A stretch of 64,000 nucleotides of DNA. Source: Cedecea neteri. GTDB taxonomy: Bacteria; Pseudomonadota; Gammaproteobacteria; Enterobacterales; Enterobacteriaceae. Location of the stretch: the NCBI RefSeq assembly GCF_000758325.1, contig NZ_CP009459.1:3472001-3536000 (forward strand), in the 5' to 3' direction. The notes under the pieces are model-generated. The model made no database searches and was not told the DNA's origin. It saw nothing but the letters and a program-made list of their open reading frames with translations. Shown one piece after another: positions 17,989 through 26,677 of the stretch (position 1 is its first letter; each line of letters begins with the position of its first letter). The translations under genes and the position numbers were made by a program.

Positions 17989-18132
17989 CCCCTCACCCTA
18001 ACCCTCTCCCCAAAGGGGAGAGGGGATAAAAAGAGAAACCCGTTTTCCAGGGAGAGGGAATAAAGAATTTAGGCATCTATATTCCCGCTTTTATTCCCCC
18101 TCTCCCTTCCAGGGAGAGGGCCGGGGTGAGGG
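17989..18132. repeat. Palindromic GGGAGAGGG repeat pair
   Basis: Two inverted units (start CCCCTCACCCTAACCCTC, end AGGGCCGGGGTGAGGG) with a third short remnant (CCAGGGAGAGGG) between them. Same family as the repeats at 8889 and 11021. It fills most of the spacer between ydcY and the peptide-binding protein gene. Confidence 0.8.
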
Positions 18133-18142
18133 TTGATATCAC

Positions 18143-19741
18143 TTAATCCAGCTTAGCTTTGGAGAAATCACTCCCGGCCAGGCTGACGGTATAACCGTTC
18201 ACGTTGCTGCGGGTCGCGTAGAAGGTTTTACCGTTCGCCAGCGCGATCCACGGCGCCTGCTGATAGTAAATTTCCTGCGCCTGCACGTAGAGCTTCGCGC
18301 GGGCGGCCGGGTCGCTGGTCAACTTCGCTTTCTGAACCAGTGAATCGTAGTTTTTGTCACACCAGCGGGCGACGTTCGAACCGCTGGCGACGCTGCCGCA
18401 GCCCAGCAGGGTATCGGCAAAGTTATCCGGGTCGCCGTTGTCGGACATCCAGCCAAACAGCGCCGAGGAGTGTTCCCCTTTCCGCATCCCGGACAGGTAT
18501 TCACCCCACTCGAAGGTGACGATTTTGGCGTTCACGCCCACTTTCGCCCAGTCGCTCTGGATCATCTCCGCGATGCGCCGTGAGTTCGGGTTGTACGGCC
18601 GCTGCACCGGCATGGACCACAGATCGGTATCAAAGCCCTTCTCCAGCCCGGCCTGCTTCAGCAAGGCTTTGGCTTTTTCTGGGTCGTAGCCGTAGTCTTT
18701 CAGATCCTTGTCGTAGCCCAGCATGGTGGGCGGGATAGGTGATTTTGCTACTGAGCCGGAGCCCATAAAGATGGCGTTTACGATGGCTTTTTTGTCCACC
18801 GCATAGTTCAGCGCCTGGCGCACCAGCGCGTTATCGAACGGCTTCTTGCTGGTGTTGAACGCCAGATAACCGACGTTCAGGCCATCGATGCTGTGCAGCG
18901 CCAGATCTTTGTCCGCTTTAATGGCGTCGAACTGGACTGGACTCGGTGCAGGGATAATCTGACACTCATTTTTCTGCAGCTTCGCCAGCCGGGTTTGTAC
19001 GTTCGGAGTGATGGAGAAAATCAGGTGTTTGGTCGGGACTTCGCCTTTCCAGTAATTCGGGTTGGCGACGTAGCGAATCACCGAATCCACTTTGTAGTCC
19101 TGCAGCGCGTAAGGCCCGGTGCCGATCGGGTTGTTGTCCACGCGTTCCGGCGTACCGGCCTTCAGCATCGCATCCGCGTACTCCGCAGACAAAATAGAGG
19201 CAAAGTCCATGCCCCAGTCGGCGAGAAACGCCGCATTCGGCTCGCTCAACGTGAACTGGACGTGATAGTCATCCAGCTTTTTAACGTCCACGATGAGCTT
19301 GTCGAGGCCGACGTCGTTGAAGTATTCGTAGTTCGCCTGCGACACCTTGTGGTACGGGTTGTTGGCGTCTTTCTGGCGCATAACCGAGAACACAACATCG
19401 TCGGCGTTGAAGTCACGCGTGGGCTTAAAGAACTTGTTGCTGTTGAACTTCACGCCCTTGCGCAGGGTGAAGGTATAGGTTTTACCGTCGGGACTGATTT
19501 TCCATTCCGTCGCCAGCGACGGCACCGGCGTGTTGTCGGTCAGGCTGAAATCAATCAGGCGGTTGTACAGGGTTTGCGAGCTGGCGACAAAGCTTGGGCC
19601 GGAGCTGGCAATTTGCGGGTTAAAGGATTCAGGAGAGGCTTCGGAGCAGTAAACCAGCGTGCTGTTCGCTGCCGCCATCGCGCTTCCTGCCGGGAGGAGC
19701 GCGCTCAGCAGCAGGCCGAGCAGTGTTTTCCCTTTAGACAT
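18143..19741 (-). CDS. Periplasmic peptide-binding protein (DppA-like, SBP family 5)
   Basis: 532 residues with a signal peptide (LLSALLPAGSAMAAA) and the SBP_bac_5 fold; the family signature reads IGTGPYALQDYKVDS and the start of the mature domain TLVYCSEASPESFNPQ resembles DppA. It should bind dipeptides or a related ligand for an ABC importer such as Dpp, but no permease or ATPase genes are adjacent, so it would work with a transporter encoded elsewhere. E. coli has no exact equivalent at this locus; whether this is dppA itself relocated or a paralogue cannot be told. Confidence 0.85.
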   Translation of the reverse strand: MSKGKTLLGLLLSALLPAGSAMAAANSTLVYCSEASPESFNPQIASSGPSFVASSQTLYNRLIDFSLTDNTPVPSLATEWKISPDGKTYTFTLRKGVKFNSNKFFKPTRDFNADDVVFSVMRQKDANNPYHKVSQANYEYFNDVGLDKLIVDVKKLDDYHVQFTLSEPNAAFLADWGMDFASILSAEYADAMLKAGTPERVDNNPIGTGPYALQDYKVDSVIRYVANPNYWKGEVPTKHLIFSITPNVQTRLAKLQKNECQIIPAPSPVQFDAIKADKDLALHSIDGLNVGYLAFNTSKKPFDNALVRQALNYAVDKKAIVNAIFMGSGSVAKSPIPPTMLGYDKDLKDYGYDPEKAKALLKQAGLEKGFDTDLWSMPVQRPYNPNSRRIAEMIQSDWAKVGVNAKIVTFEWGEYLSGMRKGEHSSALFGWMSDNGDPDNFADTLLGCGSVASGSNVARWCDKNYDSLVQKAKLTSDPAARAKLYVQAQEIYYQQAPWIALANGKTFYATRSNVNGYTVSLAGSDFSKAKLD

Positions 19742-19755
19742 AGTGTTTGCCTTTT

Positions 19756-19830
19756 ATTTGCTTGCCAAATGGTTGAGCTACTTATTATTTCTCACTGTAA
19801 TAACAGCACAGCCCTTAGCGACAAGCAAAT
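19756..19830. repeat. Spaced 9-bp inverted repeat upstream of the peptide-binding gene
   Basis: ATTTGCTTG at 19756-19764 and CAAGCAAAT at 19822-19830 are perfect inverted copies 57 bases apart in the AT-rich spacer upstream of the peptide-binding protein. Could be a paired regulator site; no regulator is suggested by the sequence. Confidence 0.3.
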
Positions 19831-19889
19831 GGCAAACCCTTCCTTTCTATACAATTGTGGCGGTTAACGTGGGCGTTCAGCGGAGTGGC

Positions 19890-21089
19890 TCAGCCCGCCA
19901 CCTTCACGCCCTGCCCGGCAAAATCACGCCACAGGCAGGTCAGCACCGCCACGACCATCAGCGCCAGAGAGACCAGCGAAATCGTAGTAAACCCGTGCTC
20001 GGTATAAAGCGGCCCGTAGCTGCTGCTGCCGGCAAACACTGCCAGATAGGTGACGGCGCTGTTCAATCCCATCAGCGTGCCGCGCTTAGCCGGGTCGATG
20101 GCCGTCAGGCGCTGGATCAGTAAGTTCACGCCCAGGTGGTTCACCAGGCCCAGCACAAACAGAAGGCCAATAACCCCGATCAGCGAACCGCCAAGCATCG
20201 CCAGGCCCAGATAAACAAAGGCGGCCACCAAAAGCACAAGCGGCATCAGGCGTTTAGGGCCAAACCGATCCACCATCCCACTGAGCAAGGCGGCACAGCC
20301 GAACCCCGCCCCATAGGCAATCGCCACCCCGCCGTTGGCCGTCACCGGCAGGCCGAGATCCTGATGCAGGTGATCGCCTAGATAGGCATAAATCCCGTAA
20401 AACGCTGTCATAAACGCACCACAAACCACCAGCAATGACTTGATGCCCGGCAGCCCCAGGGCAGATAGCGGTGAAGGCGCAATGCCCGCCGCCGGGCGAT
20501 CCTGCATGTTCAATCTGACGAGCGCGATCAGCGCCAGGGCCGCCAGACAGCTCACGGACACATACACCGCGCGCCAGCTGAACAACTCGGTCAGCACCAC
20601 GGAAAACGACACGCCAGCGATCATGCTCAGCGTCCAGCCGGTCAGCACCTTGCCGATGGTCCGGCTTTCACGCCCTGGCTCCGCGATGGCGGCGGCGCTG
20701 GCATAAATCGCGGGTAGCGCAATACCGGAAGCCATCCCGGCTATCAGTTGAGCGGCAATAAATACCGTCACGGAAGGCGAAGCCGCGCAAAGCAGCAGCG
20801 CTGCGCCCAGCAGTAGCATGGTGAATTTGAGCATCCGCGCCGAACCGACTAAATCGATTAAACGAGCCAGGAAAAGTGCGCTCGCCGCCGTCCCCAGGCC
20901 AAAAGCCGCCGCGGCCATCATCACCGTCGGCACCCCAGCCCCGATAGACGACGCCACTGCCGGCGCAATAGGCCCCAGCACCATTGAGTTAGCGCCGATA
21001 ACGCCGACGCAGCCGGTCAGCACATACACGGCTTTGGCGGGAGACAGAGACGGCTCTGGATGCAGTTCCAGACACTGGCTGTTTTTCAT
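19890..21089 (-). CDS. MFS transporter (DHA1-like efflux)
   Basis: 399 residues with 12 predicted TM helices; TM2-TM3 loop LARLIDLVGSARML matches the MFS signature region. Resembles arabinose/drug efflux MFS proteins of the YdhP/AraJ type. Start at 21089 (MKNSQCLEL) has CAGGAAGAAAA upstream. A divergent Lrp/AsnC regulator shares the 90-base promoter region, so the transporter is probably its target, perhaps for amino-acid or related export. Substrate not determinable. Confidence 0.8.
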   Translation of the reverse strand: MKNSQCLELHPEPSLSPAKAVYVLTGCVGVIGANSMVLGPIAPAVASSIGAGVPTVMMAAAAFGLGTAASALFLARLIDLVGSARMLKFTMLLLGAALLLCAASPSVTVFIAAQLIAGMASGIALPAIYASAAAIAEPGRESRTIGKVLTGWTLSMIAGVSFSVVLTELFSWRAVYVSVSCLAALALIALVRLNMQDRPAAGIAPSPLSALGLPGIKSLLVVCGAFMTAFYGIYAYLGDHLHQDLGLPVTANGGVAIAYGAGFGCAALLSGMVDRFGPKRLMPLVLLVAAFVYLGLAMLGGSLIGVIGLLFVLGLVNHLGVNLLIQRLTAIDPAKRGTLMGLNSAVTYLAVFAGSSSYGPLYTEHGFTTISLVSLALMVVAVLTCLWRDFAGQGVKVAG

Positions 21090-21122
21090 TTTTCTTCCTG
21101 GCAATGATTAAACTTGACTTAC

Positions 21123-21150
21123 ATTCGATAAAAACCAATTTTATCCGAAT
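21123..21150. promoter_or_regulatory. Inverted repeat in the MFS/Lrp divergent promoter
   Basis: ATTCGATAAAA-ACCAA-TTTTATCCGAAT: the two arms are inverted copies apart from one extra base. It lies between the two divergent starts, so it is a good candidate site for the Lrp/AsnC protein encoded to the right. Confidence 0.55.
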
Positions 21151-21179
21151 GAAATTCAGCGTCATTACTCAGAGGCAAT

Positions 21180-21698
21180 ATGAAAAAAGAAACAGACAGT
21201 ATTAAGCAGAACGGTGCGGCAGAGCGAAATCTTGATGCCGCTGACCGAAGAATATTAGGCGCGCTGGTGGAGGATGCGACCATCAGCTACGCCGTACTCG
21301 GCGAAAAGGTTGCGCTTTCGGCCCCGGCAGTCCACGAAAGGGTCAAGCGCCTGAAGCGTTCCGGGGTGATCCAGCAGACGGCGGCCTTGCTCGACCCGAA
21401 AGCTATTAGCAAATCCCTGCTGGCCTTCGTGCACATTGATACCAAAGGTTGGGGAAAAACGCCGGATCTGCTGCGAATTTCCGCCTATCCGGAAGTGGAA
21501 GAGATCCATTCCGTGGCCGGGGACACGTCCATGCTGCTGAAGGTCCGCACCGAGGATTCAAGGGCGCTTGAGGCTCTGCTGGCACATCTGTATGAGATCA
21601 ACGGCGTGGTGGCGACAAGGACATATATTGTGTTGTCCACCTATCTTGAGCGCCCTGTCCAGCCGGGCATTACCCGCGACTGGCCGGAGCAGGACTAA
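21180..21698 (+). CDS. Lrp/AsnC-family transcriptional regulator
   Basis: 172 residues: N-terminal HTH (ISYAVLGEKVALSAPAVHERVKRL reads as the helix-turn-helix around residues 38-62), then a RAM/AsnC ligand domain with the conserved VAGDTSMLLKVRT strand. Such proteins form octamers that sense amino acids. Divergent to the MFS gene. The N-terminal 20 residues are longer than in Lrp itself. Confidence 0.88.
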   Translation: MKKETDSIKQNGAAERNLDAADRRILGALVEDATISYAVLGEKVALSAPAVHERVKRLKRSGVIQQTAALLDPKAISKSLLAFVHIDTKGWGKTPDLLRISAYPEVEEIHSVAGDTSMLLKVRTEDSRALEALLAHLYEINGVVATRTYIVLSTYLERPVQPGITRDWPEQD

Positions 21699-21700
21699 CG

Positions 21701-22762
21701 TCATTTCACGATATAGCGCGTGGAGGCAAAGTTATTCAGTATCTTATGGATAATAAAAGTCACGGCCAGGGTGCCGACAATCGCCACCGACACCGATGAA
21801 ATACGGTACAGCGCGCTAAAAACGATATCCTGATTAGGGTGCATGTATTGCCCGAACATCAGCGCCAGCGTGGTCAGAATAGAAAAGCCCACGCCTGGCC
21901 CGACCTTCTCAAACACGTGGATTCGCGCCGCCAGCAGCAGGCCGAGGCTAATCAGCGGCATCAGCAGGATCAGATGGCGGCTAAAATCGTAGATCACCAG
22001 TTGCACCAGAATCGCGTACAGGCATCCGGCAATCACCCCGACGATGCGCCACCAGGACGAAAGGATCGCCCCGCGAAAATGCATGGGAAACAGGGCAAAA
22101 ATGCCCGCCATCAGCGCGGCCAGAGAGTCATTCAGCGTGTAGACCTGAAACACGGTGAATAAGATAGTCGCCGTTAACGAGGCAAGAAGCGTTTCATGCA
22201 TCACCCGTGGCCCGTCCTTTTGAATCGCAGGCGGCGGCTTGCGCGGCTCGACGTCCGGCAGCAAATAGCAACTCAGCGCCGACAGTCCCACGGCCAAAAG
22301 GCTGCCAATGATGTTAGAAAACATCAGGTCGCTCATGTCGGTGGTCGGGTAGCTCAGGAAGTTGGCCATCACGCTTAAACAGACCACGCCCATGGAGCCA
22401 AACAGAAAGAGCGGCCCCCGGCTCATCAGGTAGAAGCGCGTCATGTACATCAGGAACACAATCAGCGTCATCGGCAGCGGGTAATTCGCCAGCACCGCAA
22501 ACAGCAGCGTCATTTCCACGCAGTTCAGCAGCGCGTTGGCGATCATCTGCCGGGCAATATGGCCGTTAAAAATGGGCACCAGCCCGGTGAGCATGATGGG
22601 GTAAACCACGTAGAACACCCCGTACTGTGTGTTAACCCAGCTGTAGACAAACATCCCCACACAGCCCGCCATCACGATTCGCAGCATATGGCGGAAATCA
22701 TTGCCGCTGAACGGCGTCGGCGCGTTGCGCTTCAGCGGGCCAAGAATAAATTTAATAAACAT
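21701..22762 (-). CDS. DUF2955/FUSC-like efflux membrane protein
   Basis: 353 residues with two blocks of TM helices (roughly residues 28-165 and 190-345) separated by a short cytoplasmic loop (PDVEPRKPPPAIQ). This halved FUSC arrangement and the partner HlyD gene recall AaeB/YhcP-type aromatic acid efflux. Its start overlaps the end of the HlyD gene by 11 bases, so translation is probably coupled. Substrate unknown. Confidence 0.82.
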   Translation of the reverse strand: MFIKFILGPLKRNAPTPFSGNDFRHMLRIVMAGCVGMFVYSWVNTQYGVFYVVYPIMLTGLVPIFNGHIARQMIANALLNCVEMTLLFAVLANYPLPMTLIVFLMYMTRFYLMSRGPLFLFGSMGVVCLSVMANFLSYPTTDMSDLMFSNIIGSLLAVGLSALSCYLLPDVEPRKPPPAIQKDGPRVMHETLLASLTATILFTVFQVYTLNDSLAALMAGIFALFPMHFRGAILSSWWRIVGVIAGCLYAILVQLVIYDFSRHLILLMPLISLGLLLAARIHVFEKVGPGVGFSILTTLALMFGQYMHPNQDIVFSALYRISSVSVAIVGTLAVTFIIHKILNNFASTRYIVK

Positions 22763-23813
22763 AATGCAGGTAGCTCACCAGCCTGATTTGCATCCCGCCG
22801 ATAAACGAAGCGAAAGCGGAAGGCGAATTGTAGAGCTGCACCGTGGCCCGTGCCCCCGCTGGCAGATCTGGCGTTTTCCCGTCTTCAAGCAGCAAATGAA
22901 TGCGCATGCGCTGCGCGTCCCTCACCCAGCGGTTTGAGGTCTCCGGGGCGGAAAGCTGCCCGTTGATGGCCTGCTGCCCCTGCAACACGCCCGCATCTTT
23001 GCTGGTGACGCGGGCTTTGAAAACCTGCCCCGGCAGCCCGTCGAATACGATATCGGCCGTTGTCTCTGGCCGAGTTTTGCTCAGGCTTTTTTCCCGGAAG
23101 TCGGCCACGATATCGAGCTTGTCGTTGACCAGCGCCAGCGCGGGAGTACCGGCCCCGGCATACCAGCCCTCTTTTAGCTGCAAGTTACTGATAACGCCGT
23201 CGCTACTGGCAACCACGCGGGTGTAATCCAGATTGAGTTGCGCGTCGTTCAGCAGGTTGCGGTATTTTTGCAGCGTGACGTTTTGATCCCCGCGTTCACC
23301 CCGCGAAATCACCAACTGCGCCAGCGCAGCCTGGAGGTTGTTGACGTTTTGCACCGAGCTTTGCCAGCGTGTAAAAGCCGCATCCAGATCCTGTTTAGAA
23401 ATCAGGTTGCCGCTGCTCAGCCCGTTAAAGCGGTGATAGCTGCGCCCGGCGTTGTCGGCATCCAGTTGGGCAGCTTTAATTTTTGCCCGCGCGGCGCTGA
23501 TTTGGGCGTCAATTTGTTGGTTGTCGAGCATCGCCTGCTGATAGGCAATTTCCGCACGCTCGAGCTGATTCTGGTAAGGCTTATTGTCTATCTCGAACAG
23601 CACATCCCCTTTTTTCACCACGCTGTTATTGCTGACGTAGATATGCGTCACGTAGCCCGAAACGCGGGATGAAACCGGGGTCACCACGCGCATCACGGTA
23701 GAGTCCGGGGTTTGTGGTACCCAGATGTCGGCGGCCAGAAAATAGCAAAACATCGCGGCAAACAGCGCCAGCGTGACTTTTACCCAGCGGGTAAATCGTT
23801 GTTCAGGGGTCAT
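22752..23813 (-). CDS. HlyD/EmrA-family membrane fusion protein
   Basis: 353 residues: one N-terminal TM helix (VTLALFAAMFCYFLAADIW), a lipoyl-like half motif (VTPVSSRVSGYVTHIYVSNN), an alpha-hairpin coiled coil (about residues 85-205) and the second lipoyl half (VVASSDGVISNLQLKEG). It links the inner-membrane DUF2955 protein to the periplasm. Middle gene of marR-hlyD-DUF2955. Confidence 0.88.
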   Translation of the reverse strand: MTPEQRFTRWVKVTLALFAAMFCYFLAADIWVPQTPDSTVMRVVTPVSSRVSGYVTHIYVSNNSVVKKGDVLFEIDNKPYQNQLERAEIAYQQAMLDNQQIDAQISAARAKIKAAQLDADNAGRSYHRFNGLSSGNLISKQDLDAAFTRWQSSVQNVNNLQAALAQLVISRGERGDQNVTLQKYRNLLNDAQLNLDYTRVVASSDGVISNLQLKEGWYAGAGTPALALVNDKLDIVADFREKSLSKTRPETTADIVFDGLPGQVFKARVTSKDAGVLQGQQAINGQLSAPETSNRWVRDAQRMRIHLLLEDGKTPDLPAGARATVQLYNSPSAFASFIGGMQIRLVSYLHYVY

Positions 23814-23861
23814 AACTACTCGCTAAATGAGAAATACGCCGGGAAGCCCGGCGTGAAAGAA

Positions 23862-24320
23862 CTACCGAATTTTGATCATGTTGGCGGCCAGCAGGTTTAC
23901 CGTCTGGCTGAATTGCTCTATTTGCTCCGCCGGAATGCCTTGTGCGACCTGGGCCTGGCAGTGCTCCACCGTTTCACTTACCGCCTTAATCGCTTTCTGG
24001 CCCGCAGTCGTCAGCGAAATAAATTTCACCCGCCTGTCTTTTTCATCCGGCGTGCGGGTGACGTAGCCCTCTTTTTCCAGCTGGGCCAGCGTGCGCGTCA
24101 GAGGCGGCAGGTCGATACCCTGCGCCCGGGCCAGATCCGTGACGGTGATTTTCTCCCCCGCTACACTGAGCTGCATCAGCGTCGTCCAGCTGCTTTGCGT
24201 CAGCCCGGTAAACGCCACGGCATCATCCACGATGCCGCGCCACAGGCGCACCAGCATCGCCAGGCGCATCCCCAGCGGGCGGTCGGGAAAATCGACAATG
24301 TCGTACTTATCGTCATGCAT
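23862..24320 (-). CDS. MarR-family regulator of the efflux operon
   Basis: 152 residues with the winged-helix core (KITVTDLARAQGIDLPPLTRTLAQLEKEG) and wing (RTPDEKDRRVKF). First gene of the three-gene efflux operon, 48 bases before hlyD, an arrangement like emrRAB. Presumably represses its own operon until a phenolic or drug ligand is bound. Confidence 0.88.
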   Translation of the reverse strand: MHDDKYDIVDFPDRPLGMRLAMLVRLWRGIVDDAVAFTGLTQSSWTTLMQLSVAGEKITVTDLARAQGIDLPPLTRTLAQLEKEGYVTRTPDEKDRRVKFISLTTAGQKAIKAVSETVEHCQAQVAQGIPAEQIEQFSQTVNLLAANMIKIR

Positions 24321-24354
24321 TGGGTAGTTCCCATATTAATAGTCACAAGGATAA

Positions 24355-24366
24355 TTATCATGATAA
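24355..24366. promoter_or_regulatory. MarR-type palindromic operator
   Basis: TTATCATGATAA, a perfect 12-bp palindrome within AATTATCATGATAAGTATTTATC, 35 bases upstream of the marR-type gene. MarR proteins usually bind AT-rich palindromes of this size near their own promoters. Confidence 0.6.
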
Positions 24367-24430
24367 GTATTTATCTGGTGAATACAACTGACAATAACCA
24401 GGGGTAATTACTGAGGAAGAGGCAAAGACA

Positions 24431-24450
24431 AAAGCGCCCGCAGGCGCTTT
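24431..24450 (-). terminator. Rho-independent terminator of the flavodoxin gene
   Basis: AAAGCGCC-TGCG-GGCGCTTT on the minus strand followed by TTGTCTTT; 8-bp stem, 18 bases past the stop codon at 24468. Confidence 0.8.
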
Positions 24451-24467
24451 ACAAAAGAGGAGAAACG

Positions 24468-25019
24468 TTAGCTCAGGCGGGCAGCAATATCCGCTACGCG
24501 AGCACCGTATTTCACCGCGGTGTCCAGGTCGCCCTGGGCAATTTGCTCAGCGCCTGCGTCAGCCGGAGACTGCACCAGCAGCCCGACTGAGCCACCCAGG
24601 TTGTTCGCGTCTTCGCGGGTCGCCGCCAGAGTATTAGACGGTAACTGGCCGAGGCTCACCCAAATGCCGCCGTGCTGAGAAGCCAGGGTTTGCATCCACT
24701 GCAGGCTAACCTGCTTGTCGCCGTTCAGGCTGGCGCTGTTGGTGAAGCCACCGAATACTTTGTCCTGCCAGCCACGGGTGAACCACACTTTGGAGGAGGC
24801 ATCGGCAAACTTCTTGAACTGCCACGGCACGTTGCCCATGTAGGTCGGCGCCCCAAAGATAATGCCTTTGGCGTCATTCAGTTTTTGCCAGTCCGCTTCC
24901 TGAATATCACCGTTGCTGTCTACGGCGATCAGGTCGGCGTTTGCCCCTTGTGCAACATGCTCTGCCACACGTTTGGTGTGACCGTATCCGGAAAAGTAAA
25001 TAACAGCGATTTTAGCCAT
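24468..25019 (-). CDS. Flavodoxin-family NAD(P)H:quinone oxidoreductase
   Basis: 183 residues with an FMN-binding flavodoxin fold: phosphate loop YFSGYGHTKRVAEHV at residues 7-21 and second FMN loop GAPTYMGNVPWQFKKF around 75-90. Related to WrbA but shorter than typical. Such enzymes make two-electron reductions of quinones and give protection from electrophiles. Divergent from srfA; the shared region holds nested inverted repeats that look like an HxlR-type operator. Start at 25019 (MAKIAVIYFSG) chosen; an ATG five codons upstream is weaker. Confidence 0.83.
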   Translation of the reverse strand: MAKIAVIYFSGYGHTKRVAEHVAQGANADLIAVDSNGDIQEADWQKLNDAKGIIFGAPTYMGNVPWQFKKFADASSKVWFTRGWQDKVFGGFTNSASLNGDKQVSLQWMQTLASQHGGIWVSLGQLPSNTLAATREDANNLGGSVGLLVQSPADAGAEQIAQGDLDTAVKYGARVADIAARLS

Positions 25020-25112
25020 AATTTTTCTCGACATGGTTAGAAGGAAAGCCCCGGCCAGAAGGCCGCAAAATCGGGGTTCATCGTGTCTGTCTTTTTCTTC
25101 CTGGTCAAGAAG

Positions 25113-25145
25113 TTACCCGCCAGTAAGTGACTTACTTCCGGGTAA
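25113..25145. promoter_or_regulatory. Nested inverted repeats upstream of the flavodoxin gene
   Basis: Outer arms TTACCCG and CGGGTAA enclose an inner palindrome GTAAGTGACTTAC. AGTnACTT-type symmetrical sites are characteristic of HxlR-family redox/quinone sensors that control quinone reductases. No HxlR gene is next to it in this window. Confidence 0.5.
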
Positions 25146-25298
25146 GTATCGCCCGCATATTACCGCCCCATTTTGTCTAATAGCCAGATAATTTACCCAT
25201 TTTGCCGTCTCTTCTGCCGTTTGACTTAGGGCCGCTTCGTTAAACTGTAAGGCGTGAAGATGGCTCTCGGGTGAGCCGTTAACAGCAGGATTGATGAC

Positions 25299-26675
25299 GT
25301 GGCAAAAACATTATTGCGCAGCGGATGCCTGGATGACTTTCTCGCGCTGGGCGAAAACGGTCAGGCAGTGTTTGATTCCGCGTTTCAGATACGCGAAACA
25401 TTACGCCTTCGTAAACAGCAGGCCGTCGCCGACGCGCTGGCCATTCCCCAGCCCAACGACGAAGGCGACCGCGTTGACTGGTATGCGCCTCAGGAAGGCA
25501 GCGTCACCAGTTGGGCTGCCGCCAGCGATGAAGAGCGCCGCACCGCCCTTCGCTATCTGGATAATTGCTTATCCAACGTGGCCTCGCTCAGCGCCCGCTG
25601 CCAGCAGGCGGAAAAAACCTCGATTCGCCTCTTTGGCGCACTACTGGAAAAAGCCCTGCAGTTCCCCGGCAGTCAGCACGTCTACCTGGTGAACGGCAAG
25701 CCGGTGATTACCTTCTGGGGGTTCGTGAATCTTAACCAGGGCGCACGGGACGATGTGCTGGAGTGCCTGCGGGCGGTGAAATCGCGCGAGCCTGAAATTG
25801 CGTTTATCCCGGAAGAAGCAATCCCGGAGCCAGAGCCGCTGCCGGTAGAAATTAGCGAGCCAGAAAAGCCGCTGCTTGAAGCCCCAATGGCGGTTCAGGT
25901 GGATGATGATTCTCCGGTTTATAGCCTTGCCGCAGTGAAAAAAACCGTATCCGAAGAAGAAAAACCGGCCCCGAGCCCGGAAGCCGTCGCCGTAGTCGCG
26001 AAACCTCGCCGCCGCTGGCTGCTGCCGGTCGCCGCGGTGATTGCCGTCGCCGTTGCAGCTCCAGTGGGTTATCTGCTGCTTAGCGGGAGCCAGACCGCAC
26101 CGGTCGCAACCGCCCAGGCCGAAGTCCCGCCTAAACCTATTGCGCCAGCGCCCATTCAGGCCGTAGACGTAGCCAAAACTACCCTGCCGCTGACGCCTGC
26201 CGAAGTTGTGGTGCCACCTAAGCCTGAGCCAGCGCCGGTTGCCGCGCCGGAAGAAAATCCTGAGCCGATTACCGTGGCCGTAGACGTACCGAAAAATGCG
26301 TTAATTCTCCCGGCAGAAGCCGTGAAAATTGGCTCCACTAAATTCCTCAACGGCACCTGGCGAGCACAGATCGATTTCAGTGACCCAATCACCGGTAAAG
26401 CCCCAAGCCTGCGCTACCAGATAGCGAACAACAAAGGCACGGTGCGCCTGGTGCACGGCGATAACATTGTCTGTAAAGCAGAGATGTTTTCTGGCCTGCA
26501 TCAGAACGGCGCGCTGATGATTAAAACCCGCGGCAGCGCTCGCTGCAGCGACGGCAGCCGCTACCCGATGCCGGAAGTGACCTGTAAAACCGGCAGCAAC
26601 GGCGCCGCCGTTTGCACCGGTCGCTATGAAGGCGACAAAGTCATACCGATCACCTTCCGAAAAGTGAGTAACTGA
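25299..26675 (+). CDS. srfA: SrfA, membrane-anchored protein of the srfABC operon
   Basis: 458 residues. N-terminal soluble domain (1-180), an acidic/Pro-rich linker, a single TM helix around 240-260 (RWLLPVAAVIAVAVAAPVG), a second Pro/Ala-rich linker and a C-terminal domain of about 120 residues with four Cys (IVCKAEM, SARCSDG, VTCKTG, AVCTG), probably two disulfides in the periplasm. Start is GTG at 25299 with AGGA eight bases upstream. Homologues carry the Salmonella name SrfA (SsrB-regulated factor); molecular function unknown. First gene of an operon with tight spacing (2 bases to srfB). Confidence 0.85.
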   Translation: MAKTLLRSGCLDDFLALGENGQAVFDSAFQIRETLRLRKQQAVADALAIPQPNDEGDRVDWYAPQEGSVTSWAAASDEERRTALRYLDNCLSNVASLSARCQQAEKTSIRLFGALLEKALQFPGSQHVYLVNGKPVITFWGFVNLNQGARDDVLECLRAVKSREPEIAFIPEEAIPEPEPLPVEISEPEKPLLEAPMAVQVDDDSPVYSLAAVKKTVSEEEKPAPSPEAVAVVAKPRRRWLLPVAAVIAVAVAAPVGYLLLSGSQTAPVATAQAEVPPKPIAPAPIQAVDVAKTTLPLTPAEVVVPPKPEPAPVAAPEENPEPITVAVDVPKNALILPAEAVKIGSTKFLNGTWRAQIDFSDPITGKAPSLRYQIANNKGTVRLVHGDNIVCKAEMFSGLHQNGALMIKTRGSARCSDGSRYPMPEVTCKTGSNGAAVCTGRYEGDKVIPITFRKVSN

Positions 26676-26677
26676 TC

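Noticed and set aside
8889-18132. GGGAGAGGG hairpins as simple terminators
   Set aside because: They recur as paired inverted units with conserved outer CCCTCACCC flanks and lack U-runs, so a repeat family explains them better.
18893-19867. 324-codon plus-strand ORF
   Set aside because: Lies opposite the peptide-binding protein gene; Arg/His/Val-rich composition typical of an antisense frame, no recognisable domain.
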